This document shows positions 1 through 7,730 of a stretch of DNA of 64,000 nucleotides, piece after piece. Source of the DNA: Sideroxydans sp. GTDB lineage: Bacteria > Pseudomonadota > Gammaproteobacteria > Burkholderiales > Gallionellaceae. Where the stretch lies: assembly GCA_027310665.1 (NCBI GenBank), contig DAIDAJ010000021.1:36900-100899 (forward strand), written 5' to 3'. A program made the position numbers and the translations under genes. The notes under the pieces were generated by a model that worked only from the letters and a program-made list of their open reading frames with translations, was not told the origin of the DNA and ran no database searches. How positions within the stretch are numbered: position 1 is the first letter of the stretch; every line of letters starts with the position of its first letter.

Positions 1-841
1 TGGTGTCCGCAGGGGCAGCGACCACAACCGAGCGCGCCATTCCGTCCTTGCCCAGAATGTCGGTGATGAACTCCTTTACTTCGCGCCCGCGTTCGCCGAT
101 CAGTCCGACCACGATCACATCGGCGCTGGTGTAGCGCGCCATCATGCCAAGCAGCACACTCTTGCCGACACCCGAACCGGCGAACAATCCCATACGTTGC
201 CCGCGTCCGACCGTCAGCAGGCTGTTGATGGCGCGCACCCCGACATCCAGCGCATCCTTGATGGCGGCCCGTTCCAGCGGGTTGGTGGGGCGGCTCTGCA
301 GCGGGGCGCTCTTGCTTTCCAATAATGGCCCGAATTGGTCGAGCGGGCGTCCTGCGCCATCGAGTACGCGTCCCAGCAAGTGCTCGCCGACCGGAAGGTG
401 GCGTGCAAGATCGGCGCTGCGGCGGCGCGGTGGTTGCCGTTGGCCGATGGTAACGGGTACGCGCACGGGTTCGGAGGGGATCACGCGGGCGCCCGGGACC
501 AGGCCCTGCACATCGTTTTCCGGCATCAGGAACAGTTTGTCGCCGGCAAAGCCGACGACTTCCGCTTCGATGCGGTTGTTCGGCAGTTCTATCCAGCAGG
601 TACTTCCTACCGCCATGCGCAAACCGACCGCTTCCATCACCAATCCGGTGACTTTGGTCAGGCGTCCGCTCACCAGCAGGGGCGCACTTTGTGCGACCAG
701 GTCGCGGTTGACATGCAGCAGGTCTTGCCAGCGCTGTTGATGGACGTTGCGACCACTGACCGCAGAGCTGCCGCCTGCGGCAACGGGCGGCTCACCCTGT
801 GCCGGAAGGCTTTGCTGAGCGATTTCCGGGCTGCTGTTCAT
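1..841 (-). CDS. fliI: Flagellum-specific ATPase FliI (3' end outside window)
   Basis: FliI is the cytoplasmic ATPase that, with FliH and FliJ, delivers flagellar export substrates to the export gate. The minus strand reads open from here off the left edge, which is why the ORF track omits it. It translates to an F1-type ATPase with the Walker A segment GSGVGKS inside LFAGSGVGKSVLLGMMARYT, followed by VVVGLIGERGREVKEF. The C-terminal catalytic half is missing because the window ends. I chose the ATG at 841 because it overlaps the fliH stop as ATGA; an in-frame ATG at 856 would add five residues. It sits last of the visible fliF-G-H-I genes, all linked by short overlaps, so one operon is likely. 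Confidence 0.93.
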   Translation of the reverse strand, partial: MNSSPEIAQQSLPAQGEPPVAAGGSSAVSGRNVHQQRWQDLLHVNRDLVAQSAPLLVSGRLTKVTGLVMEAVGLRMAVGSTCWIELPNNRIEAEVVGFAGDKLFLMPENDVQGLVPGARVIPSEPVRVPVTIGQRQPPRRRSADLARHLPVGEHLLGRVLDGAGRPLDQFGPLLESKSAPLQSRPTNPLERAAIKDALDVGVRAINSLLTVGRGQRMGLFAGSGVGKSVLLGMMARYTSADVIVVGLIGERGREVKEFITDILGKDGMARSVVVAAPADT

Positions 842-1500
842 TCCGGTATCAACCATGACGTGTCCCGCCCCAGCGCAGCCATGATGCGGTTCCAGCGGGT
901 CTCCAGCGAAGCGTCGATCTGGCTGTTTGCCGTTTCAAGACGCGCACCACCACGCTCGATTCTGGCGTCCTCGAATATTTTCCAGCCCGAGTGGGACAGC
1001 TGTTCGCCCATGCGCTCGCGCACCAGGAGCGCATCGTCCGGGTGCAATACCAGGTGGGCACCCTGGTTGTAGTGCGGCAGCGTGGCGATGGCTTCGCGGA
1101 TTGCGCCGAGTATCAGTTCGGGATTCACTTTGAGTGCCTGATGCAGCATCTGGCGCGCGATGTCGAGGGAAAGATCGAGCAGTTCGCGAGCGACTTGTTC
1201 ATCCACCTGCGTTTCCAGCGCCCCGATCAACCCGGACAAACGCTGATTTTCCTGCAGGGCCTTTTGCAGGCCTTCGGCCCGGCCGGTCCGAAAACCTTCC
1301 TCGCGCGCCTGCCGCTGGATATCCTCGATCTGCGCAGCGGTAGGCAGGGCAACCACTTCCGTGCGCAATTCGCGCGCCTGCAGGTTCGGTGCTTCCCAGC
1401 GTTGCCAGGCGGTGAGCTTTTCGGGGGCGGCGGAAGGGTCGCCGTGAAACGGCTGGGTATCCACCGGCGTACCCCTTGCGGGTACCGAGAATTCAGACAT
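838..1500 (-). CDS. fliH: Flagellar assembly protein FliH
   Basis: FliH is the FliI regulator and peripheral-stalk-like protein of the export ATPase complex. The 220-residue product has the expected layout: a variable N-terminus, a central charged helical stretch (around residues 55-110) and a conserved C-terminal part with a DLSLDIARQMLHQAL segment. Its first codons overlap the fliG stop by 8 nt and its end overlaps fliI, which fits translational coupling. The codons for residues 5-14 (SVPARGTPVD) are supplied by a small GC palindrome that recurs elsewhere in the window, so the extreme N-terminus may have been reshaped by a repeat. The call rests on position between fliG and fliI plus overall character. 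Confidence 0.9.
   Translation of the reverse strand: MSEFSVPARGTPVDTQPFHGDPSAAPEKLTAWQRWEAPNLQARELRTEVVALPTAAQIEDIQRQAREEGFRTGRAEGLQKALQENQRLSGLIGALETQVDEQVARELLDLSLDIARQMLHQALKVNPELILGAIREAIATLPHYNQGAHLVLHPDDALLVRERMGEQLSHSGWKIFEDARIERGGARLETANSQIDASLETRWNRIMAALGRDTSWLIPE
1461..1486. repeat. Short GC palindrome at 5' end of fliH
   Basis: A perfect 6-bp stem GTACCC/GGGTAC with a 5-nt loop, preceded by CACCGGC. The same string with small changes occurs inside the hisF-hisI repeat (about 20210-20233) and inside the nuclease gene (about 44799-44822). Here it lies within the fliH reading frame. Confidence 0.6.
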
Positions 1501-2482
1501 AGGCTTCCTCCCCCTTGCCGCCGATCACCACCTGGCCTTCGTCGGCAAGGCGGCGCACGACCTTGAGGATCTCCTTCTGTTCCGATTCGACTTCGCTGAG
1601 CTTGACCGGCCCCTTGGCTTCCAGATCCTCGCGCAGCATTTCCGCGGCGCGCTGTGACATGTTCTTGAAGACCTTCTCGCGCAACTCCTCGCTGGCTCCC
1701 TTGAGCGCGACGATGAGCGATTCGGACTGCACTTCGCGCAACACCAGCTGGATGCCGCGATCGTCCACGTCCAGCAGGTCTTCGAACACGAACATCTCGT
1801 CCATCATCTTCTGCGCCAGTTCGCTGTCGTGGCTGCGCACCGATTCCAGCACGGCATCCTGGTTGCCCATGTAATTGAGGATCTCGGCTGCGGTCTTGAT
1901 GCCGCCCTTGATGCTCTTCTTGCCCACCACGTTGCCTGTAAGCAGCTTGGTCAGGACGTCGTTCAGTTCATGCAGTGCGGTAGGCTGGACGCTGTCCAGC
2001 GTGGCGATGCGCAGCATGACGTCGTTGCGGGTGCGCTCGGTCATCAACGCCATCACGCTGGCAGCCTGGTCCGGCTCCAGATGCACCATGATGGTGGCGA
2101 TGATCTGGGGGTGTTCGTTGGCGATCAGGTCGGCGACAGAGGAGGGATCCATCCATTTCAGGCTCTCGATGCCGCTGGTGTCGCTGTTATGCAGGATGCG
2201 GTCGAGCAGGCCGGCGGCCTTGTCGTCGCCCAGCGCCTTGGTCAGCATGTCGCGGATGTATTCGTCGGAGTCCATGCCGAAAGTGGTCTTTTCGGCGGCG
2301 ATGACGTGGAACTCCTCGAACACGTTGGTGATCTGCTCGCGCGAGAGGTTCTTCAGCGCGACCATGGCGGAACTGATCTTCTGCACCTCTTTCGGTTCCA
2401 GGTATTTCATCACCTCGGCAGCTTCGCTGGCGCCGAGTGTCATGAGCAGGATGGCGCTCTTGTTGATACCCGTGTCACTCAT
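1493..2482 (-). CDS. fliG: Flagellar motor switch protein FliG
   Basis: FliG is the C-ring protein that couples stator torque to the rotor and binds the FliF tail. The product is 329 residues, the normal length. The central EHPQ signature is present (ANEHPQIIATIMVHL, about residue 125), and the C-terminal charged torque helix is recognisable around VDDRGIQLVLREV, with a closing SEVESEQKEILKVVRRLADEGQV segment. It overlaps fliF by 8 nt upstream and fliH by 8 nt downstream, so stoichiometric coupled translation is expected. Nothing in the sequence is unusual for the family. Confidence 0.97.
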   Translation of the reverse strand: MSDTGINKSAILLMTLGASEAAEVMKYLEPKEVQKISSAMVALKNLSREQITNVFEEFHVIAAEKTTFGMDSDEYIRDMLTKALGDDKAAGLLDRILHNSDTSGIESLKWMDPSSVADLIANEHPQIIATIMVHLEPDQAASVMALMTERTRNDVMLRIATLDSVQPTALHELNDVLTKLLTGNVVGKKSIKGGIKTAAEILNYMGNQDAVLESVRSHDSELAQKMMDEMFVFEDLLDVDDRGIQLVLREVQSESLIVALKGASEELREKVFKNMSQRAAEMLREDLEAKGPVKLSEVESEQKEILKVVRRLADEGQVVIGGKGEEAYV

Positions 2483-4109
2483 CTTTGTTCACCCATTCCT
2501 TGACCACCGTGGCGACGATCTTGGGGTCGTCCTTCGCCAGTTGCTTGGCGAGCTGCAGGTTGTCTTCGTAAGAGTTGGCCGACTGCTGGGCCGCATATTG
2601 TGCGGTTGCGCCACCCGCATTATGCGCGACTTGCCCGTAGGATTGGGCCTGTGCCGCTTCCTGGGCGGCACTTTGTTGGGTGATGGTCTTGAATGCAGGC
2701 TTGATGATACCGAACAACAGGAAGCCGATTCCGCCGGCGATCAGCAGATACTTGAAGAGGTCCTTTGCCATTGCGATGTTGTCGGGCTGCTTCCACATGG
2801 GAGTTTCCGGGATCACTTCTTGCTGTTCGTTGAAAGCGCTGTTGAGCAAGTTCAGGCTGTCGCCGCGTTTTGGGTCGAAGCCGACCGTATCCTTGACCAA
2901 GGCGGCGATCTGGGCTTTTTCGGCCTCGGTGTAGGGACGGGATGTGGTTTTGCCGTCCTTGTCGGTCGTGCTGGGGTTATTCACCACCACCGCGATGGAC
3001 AGGCGCTTGATGCTGCCCACCGGCATCTTGGTGTGCTGGATGGTGCGGTCGACTTCATAATTGGTGGTAAGTTCCTTGTGCGTGTTGGTCGCGGCGGCTG
3101 CGGCGGCTGCAACCGCGCTGGCAGGGGCGGCGATGGGGGCGGTGGCGGGAACAGGCGGCTGGTTGGACAGCGCACCGGGGACGCCACCCGTGCTGGGTGT
3201 GCCGTTCATTGTCTCCAGCGTCTGCAGGCTGCGCACTGCCGCCTGGTTGGGCGGCTGATTGGGTTTAAAGGTCTCCGCAGTCTGCTCCGACTGCGAGAAA
3301 TCCAGATTGGCAGTGACCTGGGCGCGCACATTCTGGGGGCCGGTGATCGGAATCAGGATGTCCTCGATGCGTTTGACATAATCCTGCTCGATCTGGCGCA
3401 CGTATTTGAGCTGGGTCGCATCCATCAGTTGCTCGGCACTGCTGTCGCGCGCGGAACTCAGCAGCGTACCGCTCTGGTCCACGACGGTGACGCCCTGTGA
3501 CGGCATGTTGGGTACGCTGCTCGAGATCAGGTGAACGATCGCACTGACCTGTCCCGCATCCAGGGAACCGCCGGCGTGCAGGGCGAGCACTACCGAGGCG
3601 CTTGGCTTTTGCTGTTCCTTCACGAAAACGGACTGTTTGGGGATGGCCAGATGGACACGTGCGCTCGCAACCGAAGCCAGTGTTTCCACCGAGCGGGCCA
3701 GTTCGCCCTCCAGGGCGCGCTGGTAGTTGACCTGTTCGAGGAACTGGCTGGTGCCGAATTTCTGGTTCTCCATCAGCTCGAAGCCGACCGTGCCTCCCTT
3801 GGGCAGGCCTTTTGCGGCCATCTGCAGGCGCACTTCATGAACCTTGTCGGCCGGGACCATCAGCGTGCCGCCCTCCGAGAACTTGTACGGGATGTTCTGC
3901 TGTTGCAGGGCTTCGATGACAGCGCCGCCGTCCCGTTCCGACATGTTTGCATAGAGCACGCGGTAATCCGGCGTCTGGCCCCACAGGAACAACCCTGCCA
4001 GCAGCGCAACGGTGGCGGCGACCGCCACGATCAGCCCCAGTTTCTGTTGACTGGGCATGCCGAGCAGTAGCCGGGTCAAAGAGGGGTTCGCGGTATCTGT
4101 ATCAGCCAT
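2475..4109 (-). CDS. fliF: Flagellar MS-ring protein FliF
   Basis: FliF forms the membrane MS ring, the first structure of the basal body. The 544-residue protein has an N-terminal membrane segment (LGLIVAVAATVALLAGLFLW, about residues 25-45), the YscJ/FliF ring domains, an Ala/Pro-rich linker around residues 300-345, a second membrane segment (YLLIAGGIGFLLFGIIKPAF, about 450-470) and an acidic FliG-binding tail ending DPKIVATVVKEWVNKDE. The gene is divergent from fliE. A palindromic repeat reaches almost to the start codon and leaves no good SD sequence (the upstream minus-strand sequence is AACTCTAAATTT), so its translation signal is odd for a leading gene. Confidence 0.97.
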   Translation of the reverse strand: MADTDTANPSLTRLLLGMPSQQKLGLIVAVAATVALLAGLFLWGQTPDYRVLYANMSERDGGAVIEALQQQNIPYKFSEGGTLMVPADKVHEVRLQMAAKGLPKGGTVGFELMENQKFGTSQFLEQVNYQRALEGELARSVETLASVASARVHLAIPKQSVFVKEQQKPSASVVLALHAGGSLDAGQVSAIVHLISSSVPNMPSQGVTVVDQSGTLLSSARDSSAEQLMDATQLKYVRQIEQDYVKRIEDILIPITGPQNVRAQVTANLDFSQSEQTAETFKPNQPPNQAAVRSLQTLETMNGTPSTGGVPGALSNQPPVPATAPIAAPASAVAAAAAAATNTHKELTTNYEVDRTIQHTKMPVGSIKRLSIAVVVNNPSTTDKDGKTTSRPYTEAEKAQIAALVKDTVGFDPKRGDSLNLLNSAFNEQQEVIPETPMWKQPDNIAMAKDLFKYLLIAGGIGFLLFGIIKPAFKTITQQSAAQEAAQAQSYGQVAHNAGGATAQYAAQQSANSYEDNLQLAKQLAKDDPKIVATVVKEWVNKDE

Positions 4110-4112
4110 AAA

Positions 4113-4194
4113 TTTAGAGTTCCGAGTTTCAAGTGCTGAGTTGTGAGTGGCCGGTCACGAGTCCGCAGCACTCGGAACTTGCAACCCAGTACTT
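4113..4194. repeat. Intergenic palindromic repeat abutting fliF start
   Basis: The region between fliF and fliE contains imperfect inverted copies of a GAGTTCCGAGT / GTGCTGAG type motif (for example GTTCCGAG near 4119 and CAGCACTCGGAAC at 4166-4178). It resembles the dispersed intergenic repeats made of short purine-rich words. It begins only a few bases from the fliF ATG and takes the place where an SD sequence would be. No convincing sigma-54 or sigma-28 promoter was found in the fliF-fliE gap. Confidence 0.5.
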
Positions 4195-4331
4195 CATTTG
4201 TTCACGCTGCGCATTATCTGCCCGGGAGACAAGATCAGTATGCCGAAAAGCAGGGGAAATCGGGCGCTTTTCCGTTGTTGGCCATGCGCACGGGGGGGAT
4301 ACAGTGCGATCATCGAAAAAGGAGGTGAATC

Positions 4332-4658
4332 ATGACCATGGACGTTACCGGAGTGGATAATCTGTTGAGCCAGATGCGGGCGGCGATGGCTGCCGCGCAA
4401 GGGCAGCCTGCCCAGGCGCCGGCCGCGACCGGCGGCCTGGATTTCGCCAATGTGCTGAAATCGTCCCTGGACAGCGTCAATCAGGCCCAGCTTCAGGCGG
4501 CAGACCTGCAAAAGTCGTTTGCCATGGGCGATGACAAGGTGAGCTTGAGCGATACCATGATTGCCATGCAGAAAGCCAACATCTCGCTTCAGACGGCGAT
4601 ACAGGTGCGCACCAAGGTCGTGACGGCTTATAACGACATCATGAATATGCAGGTATAG
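4332..4658 (+). CDS. fliE: Flagellar hook-basal body protein FliE
   Basis: FliE joins the MS ring to the proximal rod. The 108-residue product matches the family in length and in its conserved C-terminus (DDKVSLSDTMIAMQKANISL, then QVRTKVVTAYNDIMNMQV). The start is fixed by an almost ideal SD, AAAGGAGGTGAATC, directly before ATG. It reads away from fliF, whereas many bacteria have fliE at the head of the fliFGHIJ operon, so here fliE has its own divergent transcription. It converges with ycgR, leaving only 6 nt between the two genes. Confidence 0.96.
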   Translation: MTMDVTGVDNLLSQMRAAMAAAQGQPAQAPAATGGLDFANVLKSSLDSVNQAQLQAADLQKSFAMGDDKVSLSDTMIAMQKANISLQTAIQVRTKVVTAYNDIMNMQV

Positions 4659-4664
4659 GCAGGT

Positions 4665-5429
4665 TCATTCCTTTGTGTTTCGGGCCAGTTGCTGCTGCAT
4701 CTGTGCCACATAGCGCTGCAGCAGCATGGTGGTTCTGCCGTCCGGCTTGACGAAAACACAACCCGCACGGCGCTTGACTTTACCGGTGCGGTCGGTGATC
4801 TCAAAGGTATTCTTCACTTCGATGGATGCTTCCAGCGTGCCGACCTCCGGCAGGTCGATTCTGCAGTGCTCGTAAACCATACCCGGTTGCAGTTCGATCC
4901 CGCTTGCCTCGCAGACCAGTGCCACGCCGCCAATGCTGATGTCCATCACCGTGACCTCGTGCTGGATATGGGTCTGGCCGGGAACGGGGCGGATGATGCA
5001 TTTGAGCGCGTTGATCTCGGGGGTGACCAGCCGGTAATAGTCGCGTCGTTGCAGGCGCAGCAGCTTTCTCGGCAAAGCCATGCTGAATGCGGGTGCACCT
5101 TCATACATTCCAAGCACGACATCGCCGGCGATGAACTGTACCTTGGCCTGATTGTGCGTCGTGACGAAGATGACGCGCTTGCTGCGTTCGATGTGCCTGT
5201 TGTCGAGCGGGTTGGACGCGGCGTCTATCCAGACGCCGTGCTCGTCAACCGCAAGGATCATGGTCAGCACCATGCTATTGCCTTCGTTGTAATACAGGGC
5301 GACCCGCGACTTGCGCTGGGCGATGGTTTGCAGGATGGAGACGATCTCCTTGGTATTGCTGACGAGGTAGTCGTTCTCCTCGTCGTTCGAGAACAGTTCT
5401 ATTTTCAGCGGTATCTCTCTGGTACGCAT
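4665..5429 (-). CDS. ycgR: Flagellar brake protein YcgR (PilZ, c-di-GMP receptor)
   Basis: YcgR binds cyclic di-GMP and slows the flagellar motor by contacting stator and rotor proteins. The 254-residue protein has the two-part architecture: an N-terminal YcgR domain (about residues 10-110) and a C-terminal PilZ domain. Both parts of the c-di-GMP site are visible: RxxxR in LQRRDYYRL (about residues 128-136) and the D-x-S-x-x-G motif in MDISIGG (about 165). Several diguanylate cyclase/phosphodiesterase genes in the window (at 11.9 and 50.6 kb) could supply or remove its ligand. It is followed closely by the FlhB-like gene, with which it is probably co-transcribed. Confidence 0.92.
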   Translation of the reverse strand: MRTREIPLKIELFSNDEENDYLVSNTKEIVSILQTIAQRKSRVALYYNEGNSMVLTMILAVDEHGVWIDAASNPLDNRHIERSKRVIFVTTHNQAKVQFIAGDVVLGMYEGAPAFSMALPRKLLRLQRRDYYRLVTPEINALKCIIRPVPGQTHIQHEVTVMDISIGGVALVCEASGIELQPGMVYEHCRIDLPEVGTLEASIEVKNTFEITDRTGKVKRRAGCVFVKPDGRTTMLLQRYVAQMQQQLARNTKE

Positions 5430-5439
5430 GGGGGCATCG

Positions 5440-5781
5440 TCAACGTGGTTTCACCTTTGACGATTGTAGCGGGTTTGCAAGCGGCGCAGTACCGGGAATT
5501 GGGGCGGTTTCCCCCCGCTCCAGACGGTATAGCCAGGCCAGAAGCTCGGCTACGGCCAGGTAGAGTTGCGGCGGGATGTGCTGATCAAGTTCCACTTGCA
5601 TCAACATGCTGACCAGTTCCTCGGATTCATGCACAAAGACGCCGTTCTCCCTGGCGCGCTCAATGATGGCCTGCGCAATCAGGCCGCGCCCGCTGGCCAC
5701 CACTTTGGGCGCAGCGTCGCCGTTGCGGTAGGCGAGGGCAACCGCCATCTGCCTGGACGGAGGTTTATCCGGCGTGCTCAT
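5440..5781 (-). CDS. FlhB C-terminal-domain-like protein (FhlB/FlhX type)
   Basis: The 113-residue protein resembles only the cytoplasmic autoprocessing domain of FlhB/YscU export-switch proteins: AVALAYRNGDAAPKVVASG, then IIERARENGVFVHES, and a final helix with ELLAWLYRLERG. It lacks FlhB's membrane half. The NPTH cleavage motif of FlhB is absent, and its position is taken by the N-terminal region. Such free-standing paralogues are commonly encoded next to fliK in proteobacteria and are thought to interact with the export gate. Here it lies between ycgR and fliK, consistent with a role in substrate-specificity switching; that role is inferred. Confidence 0.8.
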   Translation of the reverse strand: MSTPDKPPSRQMAVALAYRNGDAAPKVVASGRGLIAQAIIERARENGVFVHESEELVSMLMQVELDQHIPPQLYLAVAELLAWLYRLERGETAPIPGTAPLANPLQSSKVKPR

Positions 5782-5811
5782 ATAACGGGAATCTTGCGTA
5801 GCATCCGTCTG

Positions 5812-5846
5812 TACCCCTCGCCCTGTGGGAGAGGGGGGACGGGGGA
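5812..5846. repeat. GC-rich palindrome between fliK and the FlhB-like gene
   Basis: The segment reads ACCCCTCGCCCTGTGGGAGAGGGG, with a CCCCTC/GAGGGG stem followed by a G-rich run. It resembles the dispersed CCCTCTCCC-type repeats common in proteobacterial intergenic DNA. No coding frame is supported in this roughly 100-bp gap. Confidence 0.5.
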
Positions 5847-5881
5847 GATGGAAAACGATCTTGGCGCATGCGATTCATTTT

Positions 5882-6916
5882 TCAGTTGTCCTGCGCGATG
5901 ATCGTTTGGCTGATCTGCGTATGAACGACGGGAATGCCGCGTTCGGACAATGCTGCAACCAGTTGTGAACTGGCATTGCCCATCATGTCGCGCGTTTGTG
6001 CGTCCGCTGCGCCCAGCGACAGGTTCAGTGCATTGCCGTTGAAGCTCAGACGTGCGGAAACGCCGCCGAGATTGGGCAGAGCCAGATCAATCCGGGTGAC
6101 CCATTGCCCCTCCTCGACACCCTGTGCGTTGCGGTGAGGCGATTCCTCGCTCACTTCCCAGCGCATCTCCTGGCCCTGCCATACCTGTCCTTGCCACAGC
6201 ACCTGGTGCGTTTCCAGCGCACTCATTTGTTGCTGTACCAGCGTCTGCAGATGTTCCGGTACGCTGGTTGCTGCAGCGTGCTGTTCGCTTCCCGTTTGGG
6301 CGGCAGCCAGCGCACTGTTGGCGGACTCCATGTTCTTTGAACTTGTGCCCTGCGACAACTGGTTCTGCGGCTCCAGCAACAGCTGTGCGGTGGGGCGGGC
6401 ACCGGCGATCCATTGCGCCTGATGCGACTCGTAGAACAGGCCGCTCTGGCTAAGCGCTTCGTGCAGCTTTCCGGCAAGCTGGGTCGTGTCGGGTTGTACT
6501 TTCTCGCCGGTCCATAGCGGAGAACTCTGGATGGGGCGCACATAACTTCTTTCCAGAGGCTGTTGCGAGAGCGAGGAAAGCAGGCGCGCAGCGGCGCTGA
6601 GCGACTCGGGCGTGGAGACGGGATTGGAGGAAGCCGCCAGCGTGAACGTCAGGCGTGGTTGCAGTGAAACGACCTGCAGGGTGATGGTGTCGCCGGAACG
6701 GATGAAGGCGGGGAGCTGCATTTGCAGCAGCTGGGTGGCAACGCGGACATTGAACACGTTGGGGGCAACCTGCGCCTGAACCGTCCCCTGAACTTTCTGC
6801 CCCGGCTCGAATTGGGCGCCTGCGTTGGCAGCGCCTTTGTCCGGCGTCGCCGTGATCAGCGGCTTATCAGTGACTGAAAGCGCCTTGAGCGTCGAGATGA
6901 GGTTGGCGGGAAGCAT
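5882..6916 (-). CDS. fliK: Flagellar hook-length control protein FliK
   Basis: FliK measures hook length and triggers the export switch from rod/hook to filament substrates. The 344-residue protein has a low-complexity Gln/Ser/Ala-rich central part (about residues 95-230), as expected for the ruler. Its C-terminal domain carries the hook-length-control pattern: EGQWVTRIDLALPNLGGVSARLSFNGNALNLSL, then ASSQLVAALSERGIPV. The length and the N-terminus are variable in the family, so the assignment rests on the C-terminal domain and on the location beside fliT, fliS and fliD. Confidence 0.85.
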   Translation of the reverse strand: MLPANLISTLKALSVTDKPLITATPDKGAANAGAQFEPGQKVQGTVQAQVAPNVFNVRVATQLLQMQLPAFIRSGDTITLQVVSLQPRLTFTLAASSNPVSTPESLSAAARLLSSLSQQPLERSYVRPIQSSPLWTGEKVQPDTTQLAGKLHEALSQSGLFYESHQAQWIAGARPTAQLLLEPQNQLSQGTSSKNMESANSALAAAQTGSEQHAAATSVPEHLQTLVQQQMSALETHQVLWQGQVWQGQEMRWEVSEESPHRNAQGVEEGQWVTRIDLALPNLGGVSARLSFNGNALNLSLGAADAQTRDMMGNASSQLVAALSERGIPVVHTQISQTIIAQDN

Positions 6917-6931
6917 GCATCGCAGAAACGG

Positions 6932-7252
6932 CTAGTAATTGGCCAGATAAGTCTGCTGCAGGCGCTGTTCGCTGCGGTTGCTTTGCATGATGCGTTGTAT
7001 CTGTTCCATCCAGCCCTCGGTCCGGTTGCGTATGGCGGCATCGTCGGCGAGGATCTTCTTGAGCAGCGCCAGCTTCTGGGCGCGCTCCTCAGCACTGGAA
7101 GGGACGACGTCGCGCGGCTTGATCTCTTCGAATTTTCGTTTGCATTCCTGTTCCAGCGAGATCAGGCGATCCCACTCCCCGCCGACGGCGGCATCGCGCA
7201 TCTGGCCGGTGATGCCGGAGAGACGCTGGTAATCTTCCAGAACCAGGGACAT
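6932..7252 (-). CDS. fliT: Flagellar chaperone FliT
   Basis: A small, mostly helical 106-residue protein starting MSLVLEDYQRLSGITGQM, with a charged C-terminus. FliT proteins chaperone the cap protein FliD and, in enterics, inhibit FlhDC. Sequence conservation in this family is low. The call is supported by size, helical composition and the classical order fliD-fliS-fliT on the same strand, with 3 nt between fliT and fliS. Confidence 0.8.
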   Translation of the reverse strand: MSLVLEDYQRLSGITGQMRDAAVGGEWDRLISLEQECKRKFEEIKPRDVVPSSAEERAQKLALLKKILADDAAIRNRTEGWMEQIQRIMQSNRSEQRLQQTYLANY

Positions 7253-7255
7253 CGT

Positions 7256-7720
7256 TCAACCCCTTCCGTAAACGAGTGCAGGCTGCCTGTTCATGGCTGC
7301 AGGCTGCTGCGGTGCGACAGGCAACGGCGACGTTTTCGACGGCTGGATACTGTCCCAGGCGACCTTTATTTCGTTCAACAGGCTCGCCACTTCGTCCAGC
7401 ATCGCGATATCGTTCTTCATGTTGGCTTCCACCAGGCGCAGACTCATGTAGTCATACAGGGCATCCAGATCCTGTGCCAGTTTGCCACCCACTTTCTTGT
7501 CCAGGCTGGCTTGCAATCCTTCGCCTATGATCCGGATGGCATGGGAAACGGCCTTGCCTTTGGCAGGGATGTCCTTGCGCAACATGCCATTCCTGGCATT
7601 GGCTATCGCCAGCAATGCGCCCTGGTACAACATCGAGATCAGTTTGTGCGAATCGGCTGTGTCGACGCCTGTTTCGATTCCGACGTGGGTATAGGCCTTG
7701 AGTGCATTTTTGACAGTCAT
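7256..7720 (-). CDS. fliS: Flagellin-specific chaperone FliS
   Basis: FliS binds the C-terminus of flagellin in the cytoplasm and keeps it unfolded for export. The 154-residue product shows family hallmarks: an early Tyr-containing segment (ALKAYTHVGIETGVDTADSH), the helix HKLISMLYQGALLAIANARNGM, and LDALYDYMSLRLVEANMKND. The C-terminal 20 residues (Pro/Gln rich) are variable. It lies between fliD and fliT and presumably serves the flagellin encoded 2.5 kb away on the same strand. Confidence 0.95.
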   Translation of the reverse strand: MTVKNALKAYTHVGIETGVDTADSHKLISMLYQGALLAIANARNGMLRKDIPAKGKAVSHAIRIIGEGLQASLDKKVGGKLAQDLDALYDYMSLRLVEANMKNDIAMLDEVASLLNEIKVAWDSIQPSKTSPLPVAPQQPAAMNRQPALVYGRG

Positions 7721-7730
7721 CGTATTACTC

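Noticed and set aside
1875-3500. 541-aa plus-strand ORF
   Set aside because: It lies antisense to fliG and fliF, which have clear family motifs; the ORF has low-complexity composition and no recognisable domain.
4110-4331. Sigma-54 or sigma-28 promoter between fliF and fliE
   Set aside because: No GG-N10-GC element of the right context and no TAAA/CCGATAA pair found on either strand.
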